DNA of 64,000 nucleotides from Paragonimus westermani (GCA_008508345.1 QNGE01000735.1:143122-207121); one strand, 5' to 3'. Counted from the stretch's first letter, positions 24,201 through 39,200 are shown. The notes: a model not told the origin generated them from the letters alone. Program-made: numbers and translations.

Positions 24201-27200
24201 TTGGTTACTCCCCACGAAGCTGTTGCGATTCAGTGATTTATTGTTGGTTTTACTGTTGCATTTTAAATAGCATGAATATTTTGCAAACGTTTGGCTTCTT
24301 CTCTGTAATGTCTCAGTCCTGCCAATAAGGATTTTAAAGTAACCACCGTCTTAGGAAATGGTCAACACCTGAGAACCACAGACCATTCTTTAAGAATGGA
24401 ATTAATATATCGTGTAACATAATAAGCTGGCAGTTCCAGACACGTTCTCCCCCAAGAGAATTATGCGACTGGTGGCAGCCGGACCTGGTTATTGTCATGA
24501 ACACGTCCGCATGTGAAACTGCGTTTGATCACACTGCATTTCTGATCTCAGTTTACACGTCCCTCCCAGTGCTCTTTCGAAGTATCACATTGACGTCAAT
24601 TTTTGATCACGATATTGATGATGAGATCCAAAGGTAACTTTTCATTTGTCCTTAAGACAGCATACCAAAACACTCTTTTCGGAGTGGTTTTTTATTTCAA
24701 TCAGTCAAGTTTTTCCCCTTTATTCTTCTTCTAAGTGCGGAATTTTTTATTTTCCACGTTCTAGCGATTAGCCACATTAAGCTGCGGCCTTCTGTCAATG
24801 TGGGTTTTTCCCGCAGCCGAATTAAAATCAACTTCCTATTGTGTCTTTACCCGCTGACAGTAAGAGAAAGTTGAATTTAAGTATGTGCTGCTTGTGATGG
24901 GAGATATTTTTGTAATCGTTCACAAGTAGTATATTCCTGATTCAAATTTTGTCTGGAACAAATACTTTTGTGATTATAACAAGGCATTGCAGTAGGAATA
25001 GGACTTTATGTTAGAAAGGTAGTCATTGCAAAATTTTTACTTCCAGAACGGCCAGTCCCTTTGATTTCGTATTACATCTCTGTTGGTCTTGTTTGTGCTC
25101 CCAATGCATTCAAAATATAATTCGTCATTGATTGCTACGGTACCAGCCATGTAACCGCCGTAAACCAAGCCGGTCTTAGGAAACGATACGTAGAATGAAT
25201 ATTCACGTAGAATAATTCTGGCGGAAATGCCTAAAATACATCCATTTGATGTCCAAGTGAACTGATGTTTTTGGCGTGTATCGTGTACCAGCATAATTTG
25301 CTTTGTTTTGAAACAGTAGACTGATTGGACAATTCGTACCCCACAAAACGGATGAGTATGTTGTGTCTATATTTCTATTCCGTTAACTTCACTTGTTCTG
25401 GTAACAAAATAACCGACTCTCGGTCATGAAGTATTTGAGTGCAATAACAGAGTGAACCATGGAAAACATGAAGGTGTTATGAACACTCAGCAACCGTATT
25501 CGCTTCGCGATTGTAGAACTGGTTGAAGTTTGAATTAATAGGAATAACTAAATGGTAGTGTAGTGAATTGAATGGGTGAATAAACAAACCAGATGAGATT
25601 CAATTGTGAAAAATCGCGGTTTCGATTCACGGATTCGAATCAGCAACAGGAACAGCATATCCAAACGCGGAAGCGCTCTACCGGCTGGCTTACGAAGTCA
25701 CGTCGGGGGCTCCAAACTTTCACATTTAGATTCGGCTACGCACCCGTCCCACTGTCTCATAGTGAATCCACCAAATGATCCAATTGATCGACTTTCATGG
25801 CAGAATTGCTCGTATAGTTCACGATAGAATCCACAAAAAGTGGTGCATTGACCAATACAGTTGCCTCATGAAATCGTGCCCCGCATTCCAACGCCACCCA
25901 TATCAAGTGTATGTGCTACTGACAAGCTCTGACAAAAGCGGAACTCGAATCTAACGCTTCTGTTTGAGGGAGGTTGACTGAAAAATTCCGTGGGAATTCA
26001 ACAACTGCGATCAGTTATAGGTGATGTTCAATTTACGTAAATCCTGCGTAGGAAATCGTGATGCCACCATACAGTCTACCGAAACTCACTGGGCTCAGTG
26101 GAAAAGTACATTTATAAATTACTGAGATTTGCTACCGACTGGTGCTACTTACAGTGGAAGCCAGAAGTTAAAGCTGCTTCGTTATTTGTTGGGCAATGTA
26201 GGAAAAAGTCACTTCAACGCAACTGACTTTCAGCCAGAAATTTCGTTAAACGATACTTTCCTTATATTTGATCGAACATGGAGGTGCAAAACGAACGTTT
26301 CCGCAGAAAAATTTACAATTTTTCCAGTTGGAACAGGACGCTCCGAGAAGTCCGACAATGGGATTACTCGACTATCCCAAGGAATAGGCTCGAAGGGGTT
26401 ATGTCGACTCAGCAACTCATCACCGGAATAAAAGATCACATCCATGAGACACTACTTAGTGGGGATACAGCGAACTTGTCGAAGGATCAGGTTGTTAGCC
26501 TTGCCAAGATAAATTCGCCTGCAACTAAACACTCTACAGTGTCCAGTTGAAAAACAGACAGTGTTGACATCAGCTAGACACAACATTTCTCTCCCTCACC
26601 GTCAACAACTTCTCCAGTGGGTTATCGTTGTGGCAGTAGCCGACCTTGAGTAGACTGTCATACATGTATGGCTCGCAAAATTTGGCTGCTAGAGTTGCGG
26701 TAAACAAGTACATTTTGCTTGACGCTGCAGATCACGTAAAACAGCGCAAGTGAGCCAAGATACTTCTGGTAATGGCTCGTCATTGTTATTGACAGAATAC
26801 ATTTATTCAATAAATAATTCTATTCATTCTGTGAAACAAAAGCACGGGTTTCCAGAGCCCAAGCTCCCTTCACCGGACATTCGAACGGTGGCCATTTGTG
26901 CACACCGGCGTAGAACAATTATTGACATGGAATTTGATTCCGCCTCTCCAATAGCACAGCCGTGCCCGATTCCTCGGGCCAAACAGGAATAAGTGACCGT
27001 TGTCATAGGGGAAATGGTTTCGAACGACTTGGTCGAACAAACCGATGGTTTCAAAACAGGTTCACTACACAGTCATGACGCTAAGAAAGGGCGGTACCGT
27101 ACGAATGTGTAATGACTCGAAGGCGGTAAATAGTCAGGCTGTGGTGGCTAAAATCATAACCTCAACGACCGATGAGCGGTTGGTCAAGTTGGCTGACGCG

Positions 27201-30200
27201 CAGTTTTTCTCAAATTCGGATTTAAGGAAAGTATTTTTCTACATGCAACTAACGCCAGAATCCAAGTATCCTACAACCGATGGACTTTTGTTTCGTGGGA
27301 AACGTCGTCGAACCCATCAAACAAACAGTAGAAAACCACCATCAGCTGTGCAACCTGGGGCATTCGTCCGCTTGAAACAGCGGCATGTGAGCAAAGTTAG
27401 TACATCCGAACCGTATACAGAACGGATATGCGAAAATATATTGTGCGTTGTGCTGGCGTTCATTATCAAGTAAAACCTTGGTTAAGCCACAACGAGTTAA
27501 AAACCAAAGAGTTATCGGTTTCGCAACGTTTCGACCCTCTCGGAGAGCCTTTATCAAGCGATTTAAATCAGAAAATTCACATTGTACAAGCTTCAAATGA
27601 GGTAGTCATCACCTCGCACGTGTATGTGTGTTTAACACGCGGTGTGTGGACAATCTACCAATAGAATGCATGGGTTCACGGTTCATCTGAGGTCACACGT
27701 GACGAGCCCAGACGCAAACAAGGCTGGATAGTTAGTGCATGCTGTGTGTGCNNNNNNNNNNNNNNNNNNNNNNNNNNNNNNNNNNNNNNNNNNNNNNNNN
27801 NNNNNNNNNNNNNNNNNNNNNNNNNNNNNNNNNNNNNNNNNNNNNNNNNNNNNNNNNNNNNNNNNNNNNNNNNNNNNNNNNNNNNNNNNNNNNNNNNNNN
27901 NNNNNNNNNNNNNNNNNNNNNNNNNNNNNNNNNNNNNNNNNNNNNNNNNNNNNNNNNNNNNNNNNNNNNNNNNNNNNNNNNNNNNNNNNNNNNNNNNNNN
28001 NNNNNNNNNNNNNNNNNNNNNNNNNNNNNNNNNNNNNNNNNNNNNNNNNNNNNNNNNNNNNNNNNNNNNNNNNNNNNNNNNNNNNNNNNNNNNNNNNNNN
28101 NNNNNNNNNNNNNNNNNNNNNNNNNNNNNNNNNNNNNNNNNNNNNNNNNNNNNNNNNNNNNNNNNNNNNNNNNNNNNNNNNNNNNNNNNNNNNNNNNNNN
28201 NNNNNNNNNNNNNNNNNNNNNNNNNNNNNNNNNNNNNNNNNNNNNNNNNNNNNNNNNNNNNNNNNNNNNNNNNNNNNNNNNNNNNNNNNNNNNNNNNNNN
28301 NNNNNNNNNNNNNNNNNNNNNNNNNNNNNNNNNNNNNNNNNNNNNNNNNNNNNNNNNNNNNNNNNNNNNNNNNNNNNNNNNNNNNNNNNNNNNNNNNNNN
28401 NNNNNNNNNNNNNNNNNNNNNNNNNNNNNNNNNNNNNNNNNNNNNNNNNNNNNNNNNNNNNNNNNNNNNNNNNNNNNNNNNNNNNNNNNNNNNNNNNNNN
28501 NNNNNNNNNNNNNNNNNNNNNNNNNNNNNNNNNNNNNNNNNNNNNNNNNNNNNNNNNNNNNNNNNNNNNNNNNNNNNNNNNNNNNNNNNNNNNNNNNNNN
28601 NNNNNNNNNNNNNNNNNNNNNNNNNNNNNNNNNNNNNNNNNNNNNNNNNNNNNNNNNNNNNNNNNNNNNNNNNNNNNNNNNNNGTGCATCTCGCTCCTTG
28701 GTACTCAGGTTACTTGGTTGGGGTTTCTGATTTTTTATGATCCTGGCGACCTGTGCCCGAGCTCTGTTCGCATTATCGATTGGTAACAACTTCAGTTGAT
28801 CCTCCACTGCCGGAATCACTTCCAGTGCATTTAGAGGTCTAGGGCTGACATTGAAATTCAACCCCTTGTTCAAGAGTTTATTTTCGGCTTCTGACAGTGC
28901 ACGATCTGACAGATTTATCACGGGTAGGATGATGGTATCTCGTGTGGCTGATGTTGAACAGTCGCTTCTTTGTTTAACCAACGAAAGGAGTTTGTCAAAC
29001 TTTTTTTGTTGTCTTTGTTTTACTGTATCGTTCTGATGGAGGGCTCGTTGTCTCACGACATCTCGAATCACTGAAAGTGTATCAGGGGGTAGCAAGGATT
29101 CCAAATGATCGTCTAATTGTTGGACATCCCTTCGAATCTGTACTAGTCGGACAGAACAGTTGTGGATTCGTTGACGAAGAAATGTACGTTCAGCAAAGGT
29201 CAACCGGCACTGTTGAGATCGATTGGAATAGTTCATGCCTGTCGGCCGAGAATGTAGGGCCCACAACTGGCCGCAAGATCACGCCAGATAGCTCTGCAAA
29301 ACACCGATGAAAACAGACGCACACAAACTACTACGTTTGTGCTGCGATATGCTCGAAGCACCAACACAACATCGTGGGTCAGCACGTCAAAGGACAGACC
29401 ATTCGCTGGGGCTTTGGCCAGCTTTCGAGACGAGACGGAAGATGGTGTTGTGCACGCGTCAAGGCCGCCAGTGTGCCCCACTATCGGGCTAATGCTCAAA
29501 CTGCGTTCTGATTGGTCGCACATTCAGCGTTCGACGCTTTATTCGCCCATGCATTTGAGGACGACGCTACCCCTCGTAAATGTCACGGTATGGTCGTGCT
29601 TCCCTTAAGTCACGTGTTTCTTCTGCCGCCGTTATGGCCTGAATAGGAACACAATACCTGAATCATTTGGTGTAATCCATGAGACAGTGGGACAGGTGCG
29701 TAGCCGAGACTAAATATGAAAGCTCGGAGCCCCCGGCGTCGTTTCGTAGCTCAGTTGACAGAGTGCTTGTTAGGTTTAGGCATGCTGTTTCTGTTGATGA
29801 TCGGAAACCGTGATTTTATACAAATGGATTTCATCTAAATCAGTAAATCTAACAAACTACTCATTGAGAATAAACGAATCTTCCCTTTCCTTGCATACTA
29901 CGGTAGTCATTGTCTCCGAAATTAAATGTAGCTGGTTGGACAGCGTATTTCCAACCAGTGAAAAATCGCGGTCATCCTGCTGTTAACCAACGCAAGGGAC
30001 CCAACACGTGTATGCACGTATCCAATTTGGGCACTGTAGAACTATATACGGTGACCACCCACAAGTGATAGCACCTCACACGTTTTCATGAGGCAACTTT
30101 GTTTAACACTGTGCCACTGACCACACATTAGATATTATTGCACTAGCATATCCCAACGTTCTACCACCTCCGTCTGTAAGTAATGATCGGCATCCCGCGT

Positions 30201-33200
30201 CGTCTCATTAAGAGACACGTTTGGAGATTTAGATGATATTACTAATTGCGAAACAGACATTTTGTCATAAAGTACCACTAAAGTTGGATGTTGTTGACTG
30301 AGATCATGTAAACGATGAAGGATGAAGGAGATCGGAGTGCAGTGAAGTTACTTTTCCACAAATATCAGTTTGGTCGCTTCGTACTGATTTTTAGCGGGTA
30401 CTCTCGCAGAGTAAGGTAAGTAGGCGTTTTCTTAAAGCACTGAAGTTAATCAGTGATATCCCGTTTGGACCTGAGGCTTTTTACAAGCGTCAGATTAAGA
30501 CAGTACAGTCATGAAGTAAGGTGACTGGATAGGCAGTCTAGAGACACTAGCAACCCGTCTACCACGCTCCAGGCGTACCAGCTAGGCGTTGTAGGCACTC
30601 ACTTATCAAGTAGCCAACGTTTGAGCAGCCTTGGCGATGTTAGTGTACGTACTTGCGTACACCACACGAGCACCTTGTAAAACGGTGTGAGGATTTTGGT
30701 TTTCGGTTGACGCGGGCCTATTCAACTATGAGGTAAGTGGAATGGTGATTAACACGTTCCTCTCATCCTCACAAGCTTTGAATTGCTGCAAGTGATTCAG
30801 AAACACTGCCGTATCATTTTGGCTCACTGTAACAGCTTTCAGTAGCCTATTCTATCAGAGTAGGTTCTCAGCTAGTCTTAGAGTTAATGTGTATGTCATT
30901 GATTCGTTTTCTGTTTCTGCCAGTGTAACATTAGTAACTCTTTGACTGCGGTGTGTCTGAGGTCAAAAAATTGTGGGATCGGTAAACGCAGTGAATACCC
31001 AATCGATTTCTTGACCGTTATACACACTCCTCCCAAAAAACTCAAGTGAAGTATTATAGAAGTAAGTTAGATTGATTAGCTTTGCTGGTATGTTGTCTAG
31101 TATAACGTTTCTATCGGCAGGGTTATCCAGTGATTTTACCATCTCAGCGTGCTCAGCAGCACTTACATAGTAACTTCTGACATAATGATATGATGGTAGA
31201 AATTAGAAAAGGTCTTATCGAGAAAGACTGAAACTGATAACCTTCTGTGAAACATCAACAATCTATTATGCTTGTTAAGTTTAGATTGTTCCAAGGTTGT
31301 AGCTTAGCCAGATTCCGAAATATTTATGAACCGGTGAAGTGCCATCAAAAACAAGGACCTCGGTAACACGTATTTATATTGATAACTCGCGCTAATGTTG
31401 ACTGTGACACTCACATCTAAGTACTGCTAAGTTACGACGTCCCAAGTGAGTTCTCTGGGTTTCAACAACGAACGGGGTCGTATGGCTAGTGGGCACATGG
31501 ACAGGCTAGCAGAAGGGATTGGTTGATTCTTACGGAGTGGGAGGTCACTGATACTCCGGGTGTAGAAAATAAACGAGGCTAGCTGGCCTGTACCTATTTG
31601 CCCGATTGCGTGGAGCACAGGCCGTGAACACTGAGTGTGTGGATGTGCCCGCACTGCATGGAACGCAAACGTACAGCACCTCCAGTAAACTGGTCGCTTG
31701 CTTAAGAATTCTTGACCGATCCACTCAAACTGGCATAGGTTTCCGGCTATCGTCAGCGCCCGGAACAACACCTCAGTCAGACAAGCCTTGTGTTGTGTGT
31801 TAGAGCGGTGACCATCCGAGTAATTCTGAAGGCTACCGTGACAGGTGATGGCAGGGCTGAGACACTCAGGGCAGTCGATCAACCACGGTCTCCAAGGCTG
31901 GGCAAACAGTGTCCAGGGTAGGTAAACCATTGTACATCAGCTATAGCTTTGAACCATCTAAGCGTGACTCAGAAGGAACAAACCGCCTCATGTGAGTGGT
32001 TTAGGGACCTGCCGACTACTGCGCCATCAGAACAGTGCGCTTGAGGACGGGCTAACCTCGATTAACTGCATTCTATCATTATGACTAACCAAACTAAGGG
32101 TGAACACCACGAGTGTTAGACTAACTATGAGAATGCGTCAACCGGTATCCTCTGATGTACCAGCCACACAGTTCACAGTAGATGGTCGGTCAGCGCACGA
32201 AGGCAAGACCTCGTTTTTTTTAATCCATAATGTATAGGAGTCACTAAACTGGTGAACATTGCAACAAAAGGTACCATTAGGCATACAATCAACCCTTCTG
32301 CCAGAAATAAGAAGAAATAAGATAAATGCTGGTACCGCAGCAAGATAAACACCGCACGAAGTAACGATGTACATACTATTTTTATCACCAAACAATATAT
32401 AAGAGCCAGTCCGATCTACAACTTTATTTATTGGCTACCCTTTGATTCCTTCTTACAAGAACCATCAACAACCTTCGAATCAGTGATTGCTCATTTTTTC
32501 AGTTGGACTAAACCGGTCGATTATGTGTCCCAATTTCAAAAATGATACACAGATAGCTGGTACTCACCAATTGAGATTGAGTGTCAGATTTTGAGGAAAG
32601 TTTAGACTCTATCATCACGGAGTAGGGAAGATCATTTTATTGGATGTGATAATTAAATTTGTAAGGCTTTGTTTAGATGAACATATGAACATTTACCTTT
32701 CAAAAACTTTGTTTGGAAAGCGAAGAAATCGCATCCAGATTAAGTGAATGAGATGTACATTATAAAATGGAAAGTTTAAGTTTCTGTCCATGCACCGGAA
32801 CTCTTTTATCACATCTTCCTGTCCATACATGATTAAACTTACGGGCTCACTGCAGTTACTGTGGAAACAATTGAGACACGTGAAAAACATCAATAGTTTA
32901 TGGAAAACAGCACGGGAAAAGTAAAATCGACTGCAAGAGAAACTATACATAACGAACATAGGATGTACAAACCTCGTACAATTAAAAATTCTTACAGAAC
33001 TTTTTCAGCCATATCTTCTGAGACTGTTTTAGTTTGGATCATACAATAGTGAAAAAAAAACATCAAGCTGGGTGAAAAACTCGACCCGAAATTTACTGGT
33101 GTTTATGGTCGGTTAAGACGAAACGGAAGTGGATTGCGAGCGAAGAGAGAAGCTAAACACCTGATTTTGCACCCGGAGAGTGTGGACTTAAACGACAGTT

Positions 33201-36200
33201 AACAGATCGTGACGAAGTGGTCTCAGACACAGGAAGGTTGAAACAAAATCTGAGAAAATGTCTGGATCCAAATTATTTCAGTTAGTGCAGATGCGAAGCG
33301 TCTGTAGTTGGTTTAACTTTTCTCATTGATACTACTAAAACGTTGTCCGAATTTAGCAGCACGAGCTCCGGAATGCGCTAATTTTTGCTATCGACTTGAG
33401 ATCACCAATCTGCCAGCCGCAAATACTTCCCCTAATTAACCAAATAATACGCGTTGGCGATAAGAACTATATATTTTGTTCCATTCCGTAAGGTTATTTA
33501 GCGGAATCTTGATCCGTTTCAGTATGTTGTTGGAAGTCAGCGAACCTACGAGCACATGTTGGACTTTTATCTGATTTCTTTCTAAAACAGCACCAACGAG
33601 TCTCTGGACTCCATTCGGATTTAGAGAATGAATTGAAGATCACAAGAGATGGACATGAACGGATACTTAAAGAACTGCGGGAAGAAGTGAGTACAGTGTG
33701 AATTATTTTGATTGAAGCATTGAGTCCCTTTTATTCAACGGCGAGAGAAGGCATGTTGCGGGTAGTTGATATTTTGGTTAGTCCTTTCAGCCATTTGGTT
33801 AAACTATTCAGTTCAAACACTTGAATGAGATGCCAATGACTTACATCTGAAAGGTGAAATTTGACTCAGAATGCCCTCATTAGGAAAAAGATACTGTCTA
33901 AGTCAACAGTTTTTGTGTAAACGCAAATCTGCTGTTCGGTGTTTAACCGATAAATTCTCAGTGATAGCCAAACGTTTCTTGTTTAGTAGCGTAGTGATAC
34001 AGTGAATAAATTGGCCGGGTTCACTTAGATGACCAGTCGCCCGGATGTGCTTCGCGATATGGCTTGTTGGGTGCATTGTTTGCTGTCAGCCATGCTGTTA
34101 CCATGCTTAATCTAATCATTAACCACCTAGGGATAAGTTCTGTTATTCGCTGACGGACGCACAAATGCACTGCCCCGATATTAATGTCGTTGCAACTGCA
34201 AGTGAACGGATAGCCAACAACTGCACGCCATTTGCATTATTGTTAAATGTGTGAACTGATTTTTTTAAGTAGCTGTTTGGAGAGATTGAACAAAACATCA
34301 TAACCTATCAACATACCATTTCTGTCCGCACTGGTGATATTTTCAACGAGTTCACCAGATGCCACTTTTGGTTTGAACTTGCTGCTAACAGACAGTGAAA
34401 ACGGAGCGAACAGGGGCTGTGATGTTTTCAACTTAACCTATTGTTAAGGGGGCATCCATTAATGAAACTGGCAAAACGAATAGCGCAATATTGATCAATC
34501 CAGTTTCAAAGGCACTATCGTCTACAAGATTGTACATGCCCTAGGTGGAATGGAGCATCAGTTGGCTAAAGTTAGTCTGGAATAAAATGAGTGTCGGGCG
34601 AAGTGACCAGTATTATTCCAATCAGCCAATCCGATCGCACAAATGTAATCGGACGCCTGTACGTCTCAGTACCTTGTGAACTGTTCTTTCTCGTTTGTTT
34701 GTAGATACTCCAATGACGTGATTTGCTCTGACGCCACGGCTACCATATATGATCGTCTCGTCTGACTTGCTCCGTCTTGACTGCCTTACATAGTAACTGT
34801 TCACCATATGTATACAGAGCCCCTGCGGTCTAACTTTCAGCTCGTTTCCAACAGACGGTGGAGATCACGTCTTCTCCTTTCCGAGTTGGGATTCAGGCCG
34901 TACGACGTAGAGCGCAGTAGAAGGGACGATCCAATATTTATCAAGACATTCTGTTACATTTTTGTGCTATCGGTTCTTATTCGTCTGACTAGCTAGGATC
35001 AACTCAGCTCTTCCTGCATTCAAAATTCGGTCGATGAGAGTTTTGCAGAATGTCTGCACGAAATTTAGCACAAATGAGTTTAAACATTCTAGGCGCCATG
35101 TTCAGCATGTTCTTAACTAAATGATTGACTGAAAGTTGTAATATTCAACGTTTCAACCATCTCGGGTGGCCTTCCTCAAAAGTGTTGTAAATGAAGTCGC
35201 ATGTGGATTACAACAATCCTGAGAAAGGTTACCCAAAATAGTTCGAACAGAATGACTTGTTTTCAGGTGACGACTAGCTGGGCAATTTCAAATGTAAATT
35301 GGAATCATCGTTGATCTCTGGCACTTTTACGCTTCTCTCAATAGAACACCAGATGACTAAATTGGACATTAGTTTCCTTTGTGTCCATTAGTCTTGATAA
35401 AAGTACCTGAGTAGGAGCATGACTGTCGTTAAATGAACAGGGTATCTCACTGCCGGCTGAATGTACGACGTTGGCCGAGCATGAAAGCTTGGTGACGTTC
35501 TTTGAAGTTAATTTTCGGCATTTTCTGACGGAGATGATACGTGTAAAATCGGCATTGGTTACTCTTTGGGTGAGACCCAACTGTGAAAAGTTAAGGCTTT
35601 GAATCACGGATTCGAATCAGCGACAGAAACAGCATATCCGAACGCGGCAAGCGTTCTACCGGCTGAGTTACGAAGTCACGTCGGGGGATCTGAGCTTTCA
35701 TATTTGGATTCGGTTTCGCCTCCGTCCCACTGTCTCACATGGAATCCACCAAATGATCCAACTGATCGACTACCGTGGCAGAATTGTTCGTATAGTTCAC
35801 CCCGGAATCCACCAACGTCACTGTTGAGCATAGAAATTATATTGCTAATGAGTGCTTTAATCACTTTACTTTATTTACTCTGGCAATATTTACTCACTTA
35901 GAGAGAACCCACGTAGTATGGCGCAGTCATTGATTGAAACCATATATTTATTGTCCAAATCACACACCCCTGAAGCGCTCTTGCGCTCGCGTTTATAAAG
36001 CCAGATTGCAGTCCATAACGCCCCGAGGTTTCTATTTAGAAATCGTGCGCATTTTTACTTCCGTTCTATGCGTTTGGCTAATGTTGTGAGCTTCGACCAT
36101 ATCCCACAGGCGCGATGAGGTGTTTCACTGAAAGTTAGAATATTCACTTCTCCGACTTGGTCATCCATCACAATGTGGCGGATTCGGCTGTTAGAGTATA

Positions 36201-39200
36201 CGTCGCATGAGGCATGTCTTCTTGTCACTAGATTGAGCCCAATTGAAGCAATAAGTTCTCGTGATGGGTTCTCTTCTGAACTGATCAGTAAGGCAGGTTA
36301 ACTGTTTAGCGGTAGAATTTGGGGATTCCAACATCAGCTGTTTAAGAGATCCTTCTAGGTCAACCTATTCCTCCAGTGGGTTGATGAATTCTGTAGAATC
36401 TAGCAGGATGTCTAGGTAATCGAGCTTAGTTTATATGCTTTCGTACTCAGAGTTTCGTTACGTAGCTCAACTGGTTGAGCACACTTCCATTAGAATCAGG
36501 CGGTTTCTTTCACTGGTTCAACTGCTTTAACAGCATGTACCAGTCTAACGGCAATTCGTTTTAGGTTACCGTTCCAAAACAACTTTGTGTGGTTTGAATA
36601 TCGGGAAGTACATCAATACGGCGAGTGAGCACAAACTGCAAGGCGTGTGTTTTGTTAAGTTTCTTCAGCCGATCACGTAAAACATTCTTATTATGTATTC
36701 AGAACTCCAAGATAGTGTTTCCAAAGGCTATATTACTCATGCGTCACACACCAGTTCCTTGTTGGAAAAAGACGTTGACGAATTCAATCTCGTTGCCATA
36801 GCACTGAACCTGTTTAAACCACCTTGTTACTACTTTCCTGATATTCATTCGTCTATTCTTTTCTTCCATAATCGAAAATGTACTTAACCCAACGTACTAT
36901 ATAACTGACTGGCCAGACTAAGCAACTTGCTTTTATCTCGAACTGTATGTCTTCTTGCCACTTTGACAAACTGAATAAACATAACTGACTGTGACAAAGA
37001 TCGCAGAGTTGTTTTCTGAAATCACAAACACTAATCTAGCAAGTCAGGAGCTTTAGAAATCGTGACAGACACCAAATGGAATTGAGTTAAAATGACCTTC
37101 TATTCGCCCATCGAAAGTTTCTCACATTAACAGCAAGCACCAGTCAATAATGCCTTAAAGGTAGACCAAAGTGGTTTTGTTCAGAAGCATTTTTTGGGGG
37201 GAAGAACGGCATTCTGGTACACTATATTGTTGATTTCTTCGTTCGCCTAAATCAAAAAGAATTCCCTTCTTCTCTAACCCTGTTAGTTTCGATACAACTT
37301 CGTCACAGGTATGCAACATATAGTGGAGGAGTGGTTAACTGTTTTCTGTTGTCCGTTTGATGCTCAATACTAATTTAACTAGATTAGTGTCTGTAGCCTC
37401 GTGTTCCACTCCGGTTTGGTCTTACAGCGTTCTTCACTGCTCAAGGTGCATTTTATTTAGTTGCGGGTTCCGGTAGAAAAATAATGAACTTTTTAAGGAA
37501 CTGCGCACGAAATGTTTGCCTATGAGACGCTTAGTAAAGACAACCATGCTCCAAGCTTTTTACAGACCTTTTTGCTACCAGTATCTGAAAACGACGTGAA
37601 CTATATACTCAGGATACATTGTTTTACATTGTCGTGAACATCTGGTTACTTTCAGTATCTAAATGCTGAAACTTTCACATTGTTTCCTTTGGTGAGAAAA
37701 TAAGCCTGATGTTGCTGTAGTCAACATATGTGCGGGAGTTACGATTGTACAACAAGCTTAATGGGGGTGTGTAGTTGGAACATAATAAGCACATCTGAAA
37801 TATTTCTTGGTGCACTAGGTTGGCCTAGCGACGGTTACACAATTATTACACCCTAACGAAGGTACACAGCTAACCCACAACGCTGAAGGCACGCACATTT
37901 TAGACCCAGAGGGGCCAAACTCATCGAATCGATTATTTTTCCAAAGGAATGTGCACCTAGGTAGAGAACTTTTCCGGTTTGTGGAGTGTTGATAACACAG
38001 TCTCTATTCTGTCTGTCAGTAATCATAAGTAAGTCAATTCAGAGTATACTAACTTGAACCCTTTCGACTGACGAGACTGCCTCTTGGAAACTACAGACAT
38101 TACCAGCAATCGTCTTCGTCTACCAGTGCAAATTCCAGACCGTTAACACACGTTGATGACCAAGTCGAGTGAAACCTTAATCTCTCATTTCTATTAATAC
38201 CACAGAGTGCTTCAGCCAAGCAGCCCAGTGTTAAGTATTGATGAGGCACTTTCGGGCATAAGTCCCCAACGCTCCAAGTAGTGGTTGTCGTATTCGATCT
38301 CGGTGAACCGGGTAACCTTAGTAAGGAAGTGGACTTCATAACTGAGTAGTCTTGCATATTACGGTAGAAAACAATTCACGGAATTACAAAAATGATCCCT
38401 ATAGGCAGGCGGCCTTTGTTCACGGAGACCGTGTGGAAGGAGAATATGGGATGTTTTTGTTTTGTCTTGTCACGGCTGATAGAATAGCCGTCTATCGAGT
38501 GATATTCGAATGGATGCAGCTGTTATGCTTGATTGTGTACAGTAAAACGATACGACTCGAGGTTTTCCGTGTTGGGTCCAGCGATGTGTTTGGCGCTTGA
38601 ATAAGCTGACATGGGGACTCAAATTTGCAGGACGTTCTCATGGTGTACTGTTCACTTCATCAGAGGATAGCAGATAGACACAGCCTTCACTTTTAAAACT
38701 AACCCATGACCAAGTTATTGGACGATTAGCAGACTATGGCTGTAACACGTCCTATTTGTCGGTAACGAGTAAAATTATGCCCATAAAGAATTTTGGAGAG
38801 TGTGAACATGTTTAGCCATCAGTCGAGCAAATCTACCTTGGGTTTTATTCCTCCTTTAATGAAACAATTCTGAATAGCCTCATGAAGTACTTTTCTGCTG
38901 ATAAATCTTCCGAGCTTTTTCATGCTGCACTGAACGATTTCAAACAACGGTAGATTCTCTTGAGAATCAGTAGTTCCAGGGTTCTGACTTTGCTTGGATA
39001 CTGAGACCTATTTTGTATTAAGGCAAGCTTATGATTCTGTTTGTGTTTTGTCCTTTTCAAGAGGGACAATCAATGAGTGATCAGTGACGCCTGTAATCAA
39101 GTATTGTATCCCAGGTCGTGACTAACTGCAGTTACTTATTAAAATGGGAAACTTTGCAAGTTCCAGGACTTACGCCGTATTCGGAGTATCTAACACATTC

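Larger units (their letters stand above)
23402..33590. other. Intron c-d, about 10.2 kb, rich in mobile elements
   Basis: The longest intron holds a possible minus-strand exon (25041-25217), SINE-2 and SINE-1 copies side by side (25617-26045), a Gypsy gag/RT relic (26129-27330), a 932-base unknown run, a Penelope-like 5' part (28684-29236, minus) and SINE-2 (29645-29830). From about 29840 to 33590 no repeat family or exon was recognised. Minus-strand frames at 31427-31930 and 32138-32395 have no supporting motif. An exon could be hidden in the gap. Confidence 0.45.

Noticed and set aside
27676..28786. Several long open frames across the 932-base gap
   Set aside because: They are open only because unknown bases contain no stops. 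Only the part from 28684 upward on the minus strand has a real motif.
31427..31930. Minus-strand open frame of 167 codons
   Set aside because: No motif, no conserved composition, no splice sites and no neighbouring exon; Trp, Cys and Pro content looks random.
32138..32395. Minus-strand frame with a hydrophobic segment resembling a membrane protein
   Set aside because: Two overlapping frames are equally open and neither has splice or expression evidence.
36693..36887. Protein-like plus-strand frame with GYITHASH
   Set aside because: Weak resemblance to retroelement polyprotein only; too short and without conserved blocks.
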